Below, one piece after another: positions 26,658-35,526 of a stretch of 64,000 nt of DNA (positions are counted from its first letter, which is position 1; every line of letters begins with the position of its first letter). The stretch is from Bradyrhizobium sp. AZCC 1719 (GTDB lineage: Bacteria; Pseudomonadota; Alphaproteobacteria; Rhizobiales; Xanthobacteraceae), in NCBI RefSeq assembly GCF_036924525.1, contig NZ_JAZHRU010000001.1, positions 4,245,001 through 4,309,000 on the forward strand, in the 5' to 3' direction. A program made the position numbers and the translations under genes. The notes under the pieces were generated by a model, which had not been told where the DNA came from, did no database searches, and saw only the letters and a list, made by a program, of their open reading frames with translations.

Positions 26658-26945
26658 ATGGTCTCGCGGGTTGGAGTTGCTTCCGACGACTTCCGGAAGC
26701 AGGTGCTGGGTTACGGGCTGACGACGGCGCAAATTCTGTATCGGATGCCGGATCATCCCTCATTGCTGCAGACCTATGTCTGGCAGAACTACGATCTGTT
26801 TCCGAAATTCCCCGCGCTGAAGGACTTCCTCGCGTTCTGGCAGGAAAAGCTTGATGGCCCGCTGTTTTCCGTAACGGTCGCGCATTCCAGGCTGATCAAG
26901 CCGACGGAGCTGCGTGCAGTCGACGGTGTGTTCAGGCTGCATTGA
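26658..26945 (+). CDS. usg: Usg family protein
   Basis: 95 residues, full length, preceded by GGAGG at a 7-base distance. The sequence DDFRKQVLGYGLTTAQILYRMPDHPSLLQTYVWQNYDLFPKFPALKDFLAFWQEKLDGPLFSV is characteristic of the Usg-like family found across Hyphomicrobiales. Its molecular role is not established. It stands alone, with a hairpin-rich leader upstream and palindromic repeat D starting 11 bases after its stop. The name usg is also used for an unrelated E. coli gene, so it should not be transferred functionally. Confidence 0.85.
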   Translation: MVSRVGVASDDFRKQVLGYGLTTAQILYRMPDHPSLLQTYVWQNYDLFPKFPALKDFLAFWQEKLDGPLFSVTVAHSRLIKPTELRAVDGVFRLH

Positions 26946-26955
26946 TTGGGGTGCT

Positions 26956-27056
26956 GTAGGGTGGGCAAAGGCGCGACAGCGCCGTGCCCACCACGTCAGC
27001 GTAGATCTCCGCTCTTGATGGTGGGCACGGTGCAAACGCGCCTTTGCGCACCCTAC
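26956..27056. repeat. Palindromic repeat D (GTAGGGTGGGCAAAGGCGC family)
   Basis: GTAGGGTG..CAAAGGCGC at the left pairs with GCGCCTTTGCGCACCCTAC at the right, and an inner pair GTGCCCACCA / TGGTGGGCAC forms a second arm. It fills the gap between usg and the cupin gene. One copy in the window. Confidence 0.88.
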
Positions 27057-27104
27057 AAAAGTTTTCTGTGTTAGCCTCCTGCCATAACAACAAGGGAGGC
27101 AGCA

Positions 27105-27653
27105 ATGGCCAAGCAGAAGGCGGCATCACGTCCCGCGGCGCAGCCCGCCGTGAAGAAGAAGTGGTCAGGTCACAAGGCGGCAGCCAAGTCCTCAGCACGC
27201 AAGGCCGTCAAGTCAAAGGCGAGAGGCGCGCCGGCAGTCAAGGCCAAACCGGCCAGGAAGGCGCGGCCGAAGCAGCGCATCGCCATCAGTCATCACCGCG
27301 AAGAAGATTTTAAAGCCGACGGCCTGCGCGCTTACGCAAAGTACCGCGACCTCGGGATAGCGGACGCCACCCATGGCCTGGCGCAGGCGCATGTCATCCG
27401 CCTGATCGGCCCGTGCAACCCGGCGGAAGTTTCAAAACTGCATTACCACGACGTCGAATTCCAGATGGTCTATGTGCTCAAGGGCTGGGTGAAGACCTAC
27501 ATGGAAGGGCAGGGCGAGACGCTGATGAAAGAAGGCAGCGCCTGGACCCAGCCGCCGCGCATCAAGCATCTGATCATGGATTATTCCGATGATGTCGAGT
27601 TGCTGGAAGTGATTTTGCCGGCAGAGTTCAAGACGGTGGAATTTGCGGGGTAG
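27105..27653 (+). CDS. Cupin-domain protein with Lys/Ala-rich N-terminal extension
   Basis: 182 residues. Residues 1-57 are a basic, low-complexity Lys/Ala/Pro stretch like a histone-H1-type tail. From about 70 it is a single-domain cupin: KLHYHDVEFQMVYVLKGWVKTYMEGQGETLMKEGSAWTQPPRIKH supplies the HxH-x(3)-E-type metal ligands and the second-motif histidine. The catalytic or binding role is unknown. The basic tail may direct it to nucleic acid or a polyanion, an inference from composition only. The start is after AGGGAGG at 27093. Confidence 0.8.
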   Translation: MAKQKAASRPAAQPAVKKKWSGHKAAAKSSARKAVKSKARGAPAVKAKPARKARPKQRIAISHHREEDFKADGLRAYAKYRDLGIADATHGLAQAHVIRLIGPCNPAEVSKLHYHDVEFQMVYVLKGWVKTYMEGQGETLMKEGSAWTQPPRIKHLIMDYSDDVELLEVILPAEFKTVEFAG

Positions 27654-27665
27654 TGCGGCATGCAC

Positions 27666-27743
27666 GTCGTTCCGGGGCGGCTCGTAGAGCCGAACCCGGA
27701 ACCTCGAGATTCCGGGTTCGCGCTCCGCGCGCCCCGGAATGAC
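27666..27743. repeat. Palindromic repeat A, copy 2
   Basis: Outer arms GTCGTTCCGGGGC / GCCCCGGAATGAC; left hairpin CGGCTCGTAGAGCCG; central palindrome with one mismatch (CCGGAACCTCGAGATTCCGG); right hairpin CGCGCTCCGCGCG. It separates the convergent cupin and nucleoside-transporter genes. Confidence 0.92.
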
Positions 27744-27753
27744 AGCGAGAGAC

Positions 27754-29004
27754 TCACGTCATCACCCCCACCACCGCCCCCATCAAACACGTCGCCAGCG
27801 TACCTGACACGATCGACTTCAGCCCCAGCGCATTGATCTCCTCGCGCCGATCCGGTGCCATGGTGCCGAGGCCGCCGATCATGATGCCGAGGCTGGCGAA
27901 GTTGGCAAAGCCGCACATCGCGTAGAGCATGATCAGCCGCGAGCGCGGATCGAGCGCATCCGTGCCGAGCTTCGAGAGGTCGAGATAGGCGATCAGCTCG
28001 TTGAGCACGGTCTTGGTGCCCATCAGGCTTCCGGCCGTGACGGCTTGCGGCCAAGGAAGGCCCATCAGCCAGCACACCGGCGCCATTACAAGCCCCAGCA
28101 GCCGCTGCAGCGAAATTTTGGCGCCGCCGATCTCGGGCAACAGCCCGAGGATCGCATTGACGAGATAAACCAGTGCCACCAGCACCAGGAGCATCGCGAC
28201 GATGTTGAGCAGCAGTTCGAGCCCGGCCGCCGTGCCCTTGGTGATGGCATCCATGGTCGAGGACGCATGCATGTCGGGATCTCTGAGCGAGCCGCCAGTG
28301 CGCTTATCTGAAGTCTCCGGCACCATGATCAGGCTGATCAGGATCGCGGCCGGCGCGCCCAACACGGATGCAATGACAAAGTGCGCCGCCGCGTCCGGGA
28401 TCAGCGGCGCCAGGAACGTGGCGTAGAGCACCAGCACGGTGCCGGCGATGCCGGCCATGCCGCCGGTCATCACCAGAAACAATTCGCTGCGCGTGAGTTG
28501 CGCCAAATAGGGGCGGATGAACAGCGGCGCCTCGACCATGCCGAGAAAGATATTGGCCGCGGCCGATAGTCCGACCGCGCCGCCTACGCCGAGCGTGCGC
28601 TCCAACAGCCATGCCATGCCGCGCACGATCGGGGGCAGTACGCGCCAGTAGAACAGCAGCGTGGTCAGAACGCTCATGACCAGCACGATCGGCAGCGCCT
28701 GAAATGCCAGGACGAAATCCGCGCCCGGTGCCTTGAGATCGAACGGCAGCGCGCCGCCGCCGAGATAGCCGAACACGAAGGAAGTGCCGGCGCGCGTCGC
28801 CGCCGCGATCGTGCCGACGGCGTCGTTGATGGCGCCGAAGGCTTTTGCCACCAGCGGCAGCTTGAGCAGCACCAGCGCGGTAATGATGGTGACGGCGAGG
28901 GCGATCGCCACTTGACGGAGCGACACGGCGCGGCGGTTCTCGCCGCACGCCCAAGCGATCGCCAGCAACGCCAGCACGCCAAACGCCGATTGCAATTGCA
29001 GCAT
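27754..29004 (-). CDS. Concentrative nucleoside transporter (NupC/CNT family)
   Basis: 416 residues from the ATG at 29004, which has GGGGGG just upstream; a TTG four codons earlier is rejected. About ten hydrophobic segments. CNT landmarks include FVFGYLGGGALPFD, the SAAANIFLGMVEAPLFIRPYLAQLTRSELF stretch of the nucleoside-binding region, and GSLMGTKTVLNELIAYLDL near the C-terminal binding motif. It imports nucleosides with a cation gradient across the inner membrane. No nucleoside-catabolic gene is adjacent. Confidence 0.93.
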   Translation of the reverse strand: MLQLQSAFGVLALLAIAWACGENRRAVSLRQVAIALAVTIITALVLLKLPLVAKAFGAINDAVGTIAAATRAGTSFVFGYLGGGALPFDLKAPGADFVLAFQALPIVLVMSVLTTLLFYWRVLPPIVRGMAWLLERTLGVGGAVGLSAAANIFLGMVEAPLFIRPYLAQLTRSELFLVMTGGMAGIAGTVLVLYATFLAPLIPDAAAHFVIASVLGAPAAILISLIMVPETSDKRTGGSLRDPDMHASSTMDAITKGTAAGLELLLNIVAMLLVLVALVYLVNAILGLLPEIGGAKISLQRLLGLVMAPVCWLMGLPWPQAVTAGSLMGTKTVLNELIAYLDLSKLGTDALDPRSRLIMLYAMCGFANFASLGIMIGGLGTMAPDRREEINALGLKSIVSGTLATCLMGAVVGVMT

Positions 29005-29223
29005 GGATCCCCCCAAAACCCCGAGAGCGATTATGCCAACCTTGTCGATTTGTGAAAGCCCAACTCGTGTGCCGGACGCGGTGCAGCGCCTTAAGCGCGT
29101 TCACGCGCGTCTTCGGCGCGCTATGGCGCAGCGCCGCAGGGCGGCATCAACATCGAGCGCCAATCAGGACCGGCCCATCAGCTTCGATCATCCGAACCAG
29201 GGCGTTGCTCAGCCTCGCGGCTT

Positions 29224-29493
29224 TTATGGATGGGATGGGACGATGGCCTGTCTGACCTGAGACGAGGTGGCAGGCGTCGTTAACTGGTCAGCCGCCATGT
29301 GCAGCAGCAATCCGGGAGCCACTGTGAGCTCCAGCGTCAGCGCGGTGGCGATGTTCCACGGGTTGAGGAGATTAACGAGAGCCCAGAAGCCGTCGAGATG
29401 CAGAACGACAAGATGACTGGACACAATAAGCAGGCCCGCCGCCCACAGCCAGACCGTTCCCATCAACCGCAACGCCTTTGCCAGGATGGACAT
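29224..29493 (-). CDS. Small two-helix membrane protein
   Basis: 89 residues, with GGGGGCGA before the ATG. Hydrophobic segments at about 10-33 and 45-66; the C-terminus is short and polar. It is not recognised as a member of a characterised family. It lies upstream of, and on the same strand as, the nucleoside transporter, about 220 bases away. Confidence 0.55.
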   Translation of the reverse strand: MSILAKALRLMGTVWLWAAGLLIVSSHLVVLHLDGFWALVNLLNPWNIATALTLELTVAPGLLLHMAADQLTTPATSSQVRQAIVPSHP

Positions 29494-29987
29494 GGATCGC
29501 CCCCATTACTTCACCTGATCGCGTTTTAGGGACAAGGGATGAGGATCCGCGGAAGAAAACTGTCGGCATTCTCCAGTTCACGTTCAGCATCGGTAAAGGC
29601 TTCGACATCGCGGCCTGATGCGATTCGGCTGAATTCTGCTGGGCGATTTATCTCGTGTGACGGTCCGCTGCTTCTTGTGCCCCACAACGGGACGCACCTT
29701 GCGGCGTCTGCTTGCGCGAAGCGCGCGCCTGTCCGACGCGTGGCCGTATTCAACCGGAATGGATGCTGGCCTGGATTTGCCTTAAGGGGAGCGCCGCAAG
29801 ACTAACAAAAGGTTAAATCGCTGCGATTCTTGCCGTCGTCCGTTGCGATAGACCAACTGTCGATGAGGATCGCTGAGCATGGTCGCCGGGGGCCCACCAT
29901 CTCTGTGACGCTACAGTAGCGGCTGAACTTATGCTCTCTGAAAGGTTGTGTCGCGGGCTTCAGCGATACGGAGCGAGCACGTGAATC
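29494..29987. other. Intergenic stretch of about 490 bases before the polysaccharide cluster
   Basis: One leftward frame at 29526-29753 (75 residues, TTG start, ending ENADSFLPRILIPCP) could be a small gene or remnant, but it has no good ribosome site and no family. The rest, 29800-29987, should hold the promoter of the NfrB-like gene; no clear -35/-10 pair was identified. Confidence 0.4.
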
Positions 29988-31319
29988 ATGAACGAAATAC
30001 TTATCTCGCTCTTCCTGCTCGTTAGCCTGCTGATAAACCTGTCATCGCTGGACGACATTTTCATCGATCTGCTGTCTTTCGGGATCGCGCATTCTCCTTT
30101 TCGGCGCGCCCCCGCCGAGCCGGCTCCTCTCCCGAATATTGCGATCTTCGTCGCCAATTGGCGTGAGGAGGATGTCATCGGCAAAATGGTGGAGGGCAAC
30201 CTCGCGCGGATCGATATTCCGCAGGTTTCGCTCTATCTCGGCGTCTATCCAAACGACACGGGCACGCGTCGCGTCGCTGAAGCCCTTGCCGCAGCCCATC
30301 CCGATCGCGTGCGGGTCATCGTCAACAGTTTGCCCGGCCCCACATCCAAAGGGCAGATGCTCAACGAGATGTTTGCCCAGAGCTTTGCGGGAGAGCAGGC
30401 TCCGGACCTGGTCGTTCTGCACGACAGCGAGGATGTCATCGATCCACGCAGCTTTGAGATCTATGCGAGATATGCCGGCGAATACGATTTTATCCAGGTT
30501 CCTGTCTTCTCGCTCAGCCGCCGCAGAGGGGCCTATGTCGCTTCGACCTATATGGAGGAGTTCGCCGAACGTCACACGCGTGAACTGATCGTGCGCAACG
30601 CGCTTGGAGCCGCCATCCCTTCTGCCGGGGTCGGTACCTGCCTGACGCAGGCGCTCATCAGGCACTTTCTGGAGACACGCGGGCAGGTTCTGATGTCCGG
30701 GACAGTGACCGAGGATTACATTCTCGGCATCGAGGCCAAGCGCGCGGGGTTCAGATCGATATTCGCCGCGCTGTCCGCGCGTGCCGAAGAGGGGGCCGAC
30801 TATGTCGCGACCCGCGAGTTCTTCCCCCAGCGTCTGGAAGCTTCCATCAAGCAGAAGACCCGCTGGGTCTACGGCATCGCCTTCGAAGCGATGCACAGGC
30901 TCGGCTGGCACGGCCAGCCCTGGGACATCTATTTCTTCCTGCGCGATCGCAAGGGAATGATTACGAACTTTCTGGCCCCTGCATCCGTCGTTCTGATGAT
31001 CCTGACGCTCGCGGGCCTTATCGATCCCGAGGCCCTGCCACGCGGAATGTACCAGCTCTTCCAATGGTCGCTTTCGTTCAATCTCCTCGCGGTGGCGTTC
31101 CGCTATGTCGCGCGCCTGACCTCCAGCTACCGGGTCTATGGCAGGATCGAATGGCTCGGCGTCGCGATACGATGGCCCGTAGCGCTGTACATCAACATGG
31201 TTGCCACGTTGCGCGCGTGGAAAATCTATCTGGGCGAATCGCAGTTCGCCACTTCCCCCATCGTGTGGTCGAAAACGACTCACGACATCCCCGATGATTT
31301 CCTGGCCGCCACACGCTGA
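29988..31319 (+). CDS. NfrB-like GT2 membrane glycosyltransferase (polysaccharide synthase)
   Basis: 443 residues. An N-terminal helix, a cytoplasmic GT2 domain, and about four C-terminal membrane helices (about 325-425). GT2 signatures are intact: LHDSEDVID (metal/nucleotide aspartates), TEDYILG (catalytic base region) and the QKTRWVYGI form of QxxRW. The details match E. coli NfrB, the phage-N4 sensitivity glycosyltransferase: GVYPNDTGTRR, PGPTSKGQMLN, IPSAGVGTCL, FFLRDRKGMITNF and the final KTTHDIPDD. It stops where the long C-terminal regulatory region of E. coli NfrB would begin, so it lacks that cyclic-di-GMP-responsive part. First of three genes with an epimerase and an adaptor. Confidence 0.88.
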   Translation: MNEILISLFLLVSLLINLSSLDDIFIDLLSFGIAHSPFRRAPAEPAPLPNIAIFVANWREEDVIGKMVEGNLARIDIPQVSLYLGVYPNDTGTRRVAEALAAAHPDRVRVIVNSLPGPTSKGQMLNEMFAQSFAGEQAPDLVVLHDSEDVIDPRSFEIYARYAGEYDFIQVPVFSLSRRRGAYVASTYMEEFAERHTRELIVRNALGAAIPSAGVGTCLTQALIRHFLETRGQVLMSGTVTEDYILGIEAKRAGFRSIFAALSARAEEGADYVATREFFPQRLEASIKQKTRWVYGIAFEAMHRLGWHGQPWDIYFFLRDRKGMITNFLAPASVVLMILTLAGLIDPEALPRGMYQLFQWSLSFNLLAVAFRYVARLTSSYRVYGRIEWLGVAIRWPVALYINMVATLRAWKIYLGESQFATSPIVWSKTTHDIPDDFLAATR

Positions 31320-31345
31320 TCTCCCGATTCCATAGAAGAATAGAC

Positions 31346-32467
31346 ATGCGCATCCTCATCGCCTTTGGCACTCGGCCAGAGATCATCAAGCTCGGTCCTG
31401 TCTATCGCGCCATGCGTCAAGCCGGCGCGCATGTCGATGTCTTCTGGTCGGGGCAGCATATAGATCTGGCGGACGGGCTGCTGGAGCTGTTCGAAATCGA
31501 GCTTACCCATGGCGGCACTGGGGTCATGCAGGAGCCGAGTCTCGCCGGCAAGTTCGCGCTGATCACGCAGCAGATGCAATCCCTGCTCGGAGCGGGGCAG
31601 CATGATTGCGTCGTGGTACAGGGCGACACGATGACCGCCGCAGCCGGCGCCCTGACAGCCTTTCTGAACCAGGTCCCCGTTGCGCATGTCGAGGCCGGGC
31701 CGCGGACCGGAACGCTTGATTCGCCCTGGCCGGAGGAGTTCAACCGGCGCCTCATCACGATCGCCTCCACATTGCATTTCGCGCCGACCGGACGGTCGTG
31801 CGACAACCTGCTGCGCGAGGGTGTACAGAGCGATCGTATCAGCGTGGTCGGCAATACCGCGGTCGATGCGCTGCTTTATGCACGCTCCAGGCTTGCTGGA
31901 GGTTACGTTCCGATCGACAGGGAGATCGCAAATCTCCCGCGCGACAGGAAGCTCGTGTTGGCGACGTTGCACCGGCGCGAGAACATCGGGGCGCCCCTGG
32001 ACGAGATCCTCGAGGCCCTGCGCGAGCTTGCAGATGACGGCGACAAGCTGATCCTCCTTCCTGTTCACCCCAACCCGGATATCCGGGCGCAGGTCGTGCG
32101 GGCGCTGGGCGCGCGGCCGAATATCCGCCTGCTGAAGCCTCTCCAATATACCGATTTCGTCTACCTGCTCAGTCGGTCATGGACGGTCGTGACCGATTCG
32201 GGCGGCGTCCAGGAAGAAGCGCCGACATTCGGTCTCCCTATCCTCATCACGCGCGAGAGCACTGAGCGACCCGAGGTCGTCGAGGCCGGGTTTGGAACGC
32301 TGGTGGGGTCCAACTGCGATGCGATTATCGCGGGGGTGAGGCGTCTCACCAGCTCCGATGCGCCGCAGCTTCTGCCTGCCCGCAATCCGTTCGGCGACGG
32401 CGAAGCGTCGCACCGCATAGCGGAGCGGATTTTCAGCCTCAGAGCGTTGCAGCAAGCCGCGGAGTAA
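31346..32467 (+). CDS. wecB: UDP-N-acetylglucosamine 2-epimerase (WecB-like)
   Basis: 373 residues, full length, 26 bases after the synthase gene. Motifs of the non-hydrolysing epimerase are present: FGTRPEIIKLGPV (Arg10, Lys15), QGDTMTA (Asp94), HVEAGPRTG (Glu116), WPEEFNRRL (Glu130-Glu131), TLHRREN (His209), DSGGVQEEAP and ESTERPE. The enzyme interconverts UDP-GlcNAc and UDP-ManNAc. In E. coli, WecB supplies UDP-ManNAc for the NfrB-dependent glycan, so its position next to an NfrB-like synthase predicts a ManNAc-containing polymer. One deviation: HVEAGPRTG has Pro where Leu is usual. Symbol assigned by family; it is not part of an enterobacterial-common-antigen cluster. Confidence 0.93.
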   Translation: MRILIAFGTRPEIIKLGPVYRAMRQAGAHVDVFWSGQHIDLADGLLELFEIELTHGGTGVMQEPSLAGKFALITQQMQSLLGAGQHDCVVVQGDTMTAAAGALTAFLNQVPVAHVEAGPRTGTLDSPWPEEFNRRLITIASTLHFAPTGRSCDNLLREGVQSDRISVVGNTAVDALLYARSRLAGGYVPIDREIANLPRDRKLVLATLHRRENIGAPLDEILEALRELADDGDKLILLPVHPNPDIRAQVVRALGARPNIRLLKPLQYTDFVYLLSRSWTVVTDSGGVQEEAPTFGLPILITRESTERPEVVEAGFGTLVGSNCDAIIAGVRRLTSSDAPQLLPARNPFGDGEASHRIAERIFSLRALQQAAE

Positions 32468-32470
32468 AAG

Positions 32471-33556
32471 ATGGCAGTTCTGGCAGAATACGCGACTAGC
32501 GTCCCACTCAACGTCAGTCAGGTGCGCTGGAGGCGGTTGAGGAACCTCATCCTCATTACCCTCGGTCTCGCCGTCACAGTCGTGATCGCCATCCATCTGA
32601 TCTCCGGCGGGGTTGTGCTGATGAAGGCCTCCGGGCTCGTCACGCGCGAGCATATCGCCATCGGCGCGCCCTATCAGGAAACACGCGTGAGGCAGGTTTT
32701 CGTTCGCCCGGGAGACAGGGTGGAGGCCGGGCAGAAGATAGCGGTCGTCGAATCGACGTCCATTTCGCGCACGCTCGCGGAGCTCGCCGTCGAAAAGGCC
32801 AGGCTGGAGACCAGGATTGGGGCCATCGAGGCGAGGCAAACTGCGATCGGCATGTTGCTGCCGGCCGCCGAGGCCAACGCCAGGCAGGCGCAGGACTATC
32901 TCGACAAGGTGTCCGGCGCGAGCAGGCACGGTCTGGTGGTGGACAAGCTCCTGACCGACATGACCAGCGCGGCTTTTGCCGCCGCCGAGAAGCACCAGTC
33001 TTTGAAAGCGGAGCGAGTTTCGCTCGCGGGCGAGTTGGCCGTATATCGCAATGCCCTCAAGCAGGTGTCGGACACCTACGACTCCTTGCACAACGCCTAT
33101 GCCGGCGGAGCCTTGTATGCACCGGTCAACGGATATGTGGGCAGCAAGGTCATGAGCGCCGGAGCCGTGCTCGGCCCGGCCGGCAATGACATCGCCACAA
33201 TCTACACGGGCCCGAGCTTTATCCTCGCCTATCTACCCGACAGCTACCTGTTCGATCTCAAGGTTGGGCAGCGCGTCCATGTGCGTTCCTACAGCCAGTC
33301 CATCATCGGACTTGTCGAGGACCTGCTGCCCGTGACCGATGCCATGCCGCCTGAATTCCAGATCCCGGGTGATGTGCGACAGAGGGGGCAGGTTTTCAAG
33401 ATATCGATCCCCGAGGGTGCCTCGCTTCCTCTCGATCAGAAGGTGAAAATCTCCACCTGCTACTTCAACATGTGCGATTCGGGCGCCGGAATACTTCGGG
33501 AGGTCATGCACCGCATCATGAACTACGTCGAACGTATCCAAGGATACGCGCGCTAG
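32471..33556 (+). CDS. HlyD-like membrane fusion protein of the polysaccharide cluster
   Basis: 361 residues, starting 3 bases after the epimerase stop. One membrane helix at about 26-48 (LILITLGLAVTVVIAIHLISGG), then a lipoyl half (about 55-95, with VFVRPGDRVEAGQKIAVVEST), a coiled-coil hairpin (about 97-205), the second lipoyl half (GALYAPVNGYVGSKVMSAGAVL) and a beta-barrel to about 330. A short tail contains CYFNMC, a close Cys pair that could form a disulfide. Adaptors of this type bridge synthases or transporters to the outer membrane, as the MFP region of Alg44 does for alginate. It probably replaces NfrA as the exit component here, though no outer-membrane channel is encoded nearby. 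Confidence 0.88.
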   Translation: MAVLAEYATSVPLNVSQVRWRRLRNLILITLGLAVTVVIAIHLISGGVVLMKASGLVTREHIAIGAPYQETRVRQVFVRPGDRVEAGQKIAVVESTSISRTLAELAVEKARLETRIGAIEARQTAIGMLLPAAEANARQAQDYLDKVSGASRHGLVVDKLLTDMTSAAFAAAEKHQSLKAERVSLAGELAVYRNALKQVSDTYDSLHNAYAGGALYAPVNGYVGSKVMSAGAVLGPAGNDIATIYTGPSFILAYLPDSYLFDLKVGQRVHVRSYSQSIIGLVEDLLPVTDAMPPEFQIPGDVRQRGQVFKISIPEGASLPLDQKVKISTCYFNMCDSGAGILREVMHRIMNYVERIQGYAR

Positions 33557-33582
33557 AAGTGAGCAGGCAGGAGCCCCAGCAT

Positions 33583-33684
33583 GTCGTCCCTGCGAATGCA
33601 GGGACTCATGTGAATACGAAAAGCAGACGACTTGTAACCCAATCGGCGCCGCGGAGTATGGGTCCCCGCTTTCGCGGGGACGAC
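33583..33684. repeat. Palindromic repeat E, long copy (GTCGTCCC family)
   Basis: Left block GTCGTCCCTGCGAATGCAGG and right block GGGTCCCCGCTTTCGCGGGG, then ACGAC, with a variable centre. Each block is itself a hairpin, and the outer GTCGTCCC / GGGACGAC ends pair. It separates the polysaccharide cluster from the convergent SDR gene. Confidence 0.85.
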
Positions 33685-33698
33685 GCCGGTGGATTCGA

Positions 33699-34463
33699 TC
33701 AACCCCGTCCGACGAACGGCATCTTGGTCGCCATGACGGTCATGAACAGCACGTTGGCATCTAACGGCAGGCCGGCCATATAGGCCACCGCATCGCCGAC
33801 CGCCTTCGCGTCCATGCGCGGCTCATGTTTCATCGTGCCATCGGGCTGCATCACACCGGGGCCGGCGACCATGCGGTCGGTCATGGGGGTTGCGGCATTG
33901 CCGATGTCGACCTGGCCGACTGCGATGTCGTACATGCGGCCGTCGAGGTTGGAAGCCTTGGTGAGGCCGGTGATCGCGTGCTTGGTCGAGGTATAGGCCG
34001 CCGAGAACGGCCGCGGCGCGTGCGCCGAGATCGAGCCGTTGTTGATGATGCGGCCGCCGCGCGGGGTCTGGTCCTTCATGATGCGGAAGGCATGCTGGGT
34101 GCACAGGAACGGGCCGGTGAGGTTGGTGTTCACCACCGCCTGCCACTGCTCGAGGCTGAGATCCTCGAAATTGACCGGCGGCGCGCCCATGCCGGCGTTG
34201 TTGAAGAGAACGTCGAGCCGGCCATAGGTGTCCTTGACCTTTTGAAACAGGGCCGCAATCGACTCGGGCTTGGTCATGTCAGCGGAAACGCACAGGCTCT
34301 TGCCGACATTGTCGCCGAGCTTCTTGGTTTCTTCCAGCATCTCCATGCGACGCCCGGCGAGCACCACGGTGAAGCCGGCATTCATCAGCGCCAGCGATGC
34401 CGCGCGTCCGACGCCGGTGCCGGCACCGGTTACGAGCGCGATCTTGTTGGTTGCGTCGGCCAT
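33699..34463 (-). CDS. Short-chain dehydrogenase/reductase
   Basis: 254 residues from the ATG at 34463, which follows GAGGAAA; an in-frame start at 34625 lies inside the Anbu gene. Classical SDR motifs: cofactor glycine motif TGAGTGVG (about 12-19), NNAGMG, and the catalytic Ser in [16 protein letters not shown] with Tyr-x3-Lys (YTSTKHA). Substrate unknown. It starts 13 bases after the Anbu stop on the same strand and could be cotranscribed, so it may belong to the Anbu neighbourhood, although it is not among the members usually listed. Confidence 0.92.
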   Translation of the reverse strand: MADATNKIALVTGAGTGVGRAASLALMNAGFTVVLAGRRMEMLEETKKLGDNVGKSLCVSADMTKPESIAALFQKVKDTYGRLDVLFNNAGMGAPPVNFEDLSLEQWQAVVNTNLTGPFLCTQHAFRIMKDQTPRGGRIINNGSISAHAPRPFSAAYTSTKHAITGLTKASNLDGRMYDIAVGQVDIGNAATPMTDRMVAGPGVMQPDGTMKHEPRMDAKAVGDAVAYMAGLPLDANVLFMTVMATKMPFVGRG

Positions 34464-34476
34464 TGTTTCCTCGCCT

Positions 34477-35235
34477 TCAGTTCTTGGTTTCTGTTTCGGA
34501 TTTGTAGGGTGGTCTCGGAATATTCTGGTGTGCCGCCCGCAAGGCCGCCGACCAGCGCGAACGCAGATCGTGGAAATAGGGCTCGCCGGCCTCGATGCGG
34601 TGGTTGAGGTCGGCCTCGCAGGCATCTGCGCGCACCACCAGCACGTCGATCGGCAGGCCGACGCCGAGATTGGAGCGCATGGTCGAATCCATCGAGATCA
34701 GTCCGGTCTTCAGCGCCTCATACAGTTCGACGTCGTAATGCATCGCGCGGTCCAGCACCGGCTTGCCGTATTTGTGCTCGCCGATCTGCAGGTAAGGCGT
34801 GTCGGTGGTGCATTCGATGAAATTGCCGGCGGTGTAGACCATGAACAGCCGCATCCGCGAGCCCTTGATCTGGCCGCCGAACAGGAAGGAGACGTCGAAG
34901 GAGACATCTTCGGATCGCAGCGCCTCGCCTTCGGTGGCGTGCACGGCGCGGATGGCGCGGCCGATGCGTTGGGCGGCCTGGAACATGGTCGGCGCGTTGA
35001 TCAGCGTTTCGAGCTCACCGGTGTGCGGATCTTCCATGCCCTCGGTGAGCGTCGACAGCACCGACTGGCTGATCGCCAGATTGCCGGCGCTGGCGACCGC
35101 CATGATGCGCTCGCCGGGTTTTGAGAAAATATGGAGCTTGCGGAAGGTCGAGACGTTGTCGAGGCCGGCATTGGTGCGCGTATCTGCGATCATGACGAGA
35201 CCGTCCCGCACCAGAATTCCGCAGCAATAGGTCAT
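34477..35235 (-). CDS. Anbu (ancestral beta-subunit) proteasome homologue
   Basis: 252 residues from the ATG at 35235, after CGGGGA; an in-frame ATG at 35346 adds unrelated residues. After Met removal the chain starts [20 protein letters not shown]: Thr1 is the expected nucleophile, with Asp17 and Lys32 in the positions of the proteasome catalytic triad. The rest follows the beta-subunit fold without the HslV length limit (about 175), matching Anbu (about 240-250). Anbu assembles into open, helical or ring-like particles; peptidase substrates are unclear. It belongs with the transglutaminase, alpha-E and ATP-grasp genes at 37239-40567, here split from them by an opposite-strand gene. Confidence 0.92.
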   Translation of the reverse strand: MTYCCGILVRDGLVMIADTRTNAGLDNVSTFRKLHIFSKPGERIMAVASAGNLAISQSVLSTLTEGMEDPHTGELETLINAPTMFQAAQRIGRAIRAVHATEGEALRSEDVSFDVSFLFGGQIKGSRMRLFMVYTAGNFIECTTDTPYLQIGEHKYGKPVLDRAMHYDVELYEALKTGLISMDSTMRSNLGVGLPIDVLVVRADACEADLNHRIEAGEPYFHDLRSRWSAALRAAHQNIPRPPYKSETETKN

Positions 35236-35526
35236 TCCAAGTCCCCGAACGCATCCGTTTTTGGGCGGCCAAACTAGTAGCCAATTTCGAGGGGGCATCC
35301 AACCCCAATTCGATCCGGCTGATCCGCCCGCCGGCGGAAGTGGCAATCCGAAGGCACAAACCCAGATCGGGACGATGTCGCAGGCCCAAGCCCATGACTG
35401 AGGCTTGACTGAGGCTTGGCCGAGGCCTGCGCCGCCTCCAACTATCGAGCCTGCGAATATTGATTATGTCCGCGGCCTCCGGCACGCTGGCTCTCCCACA
35501 AGAACAAAAAGCATTGGGAGGCCATC

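Noticed and set aside
29526..29753. 75-codon leftward frame as a gene
   Set aside because: TTG start, no ribosome site and no family; noted only as a possible remnant.
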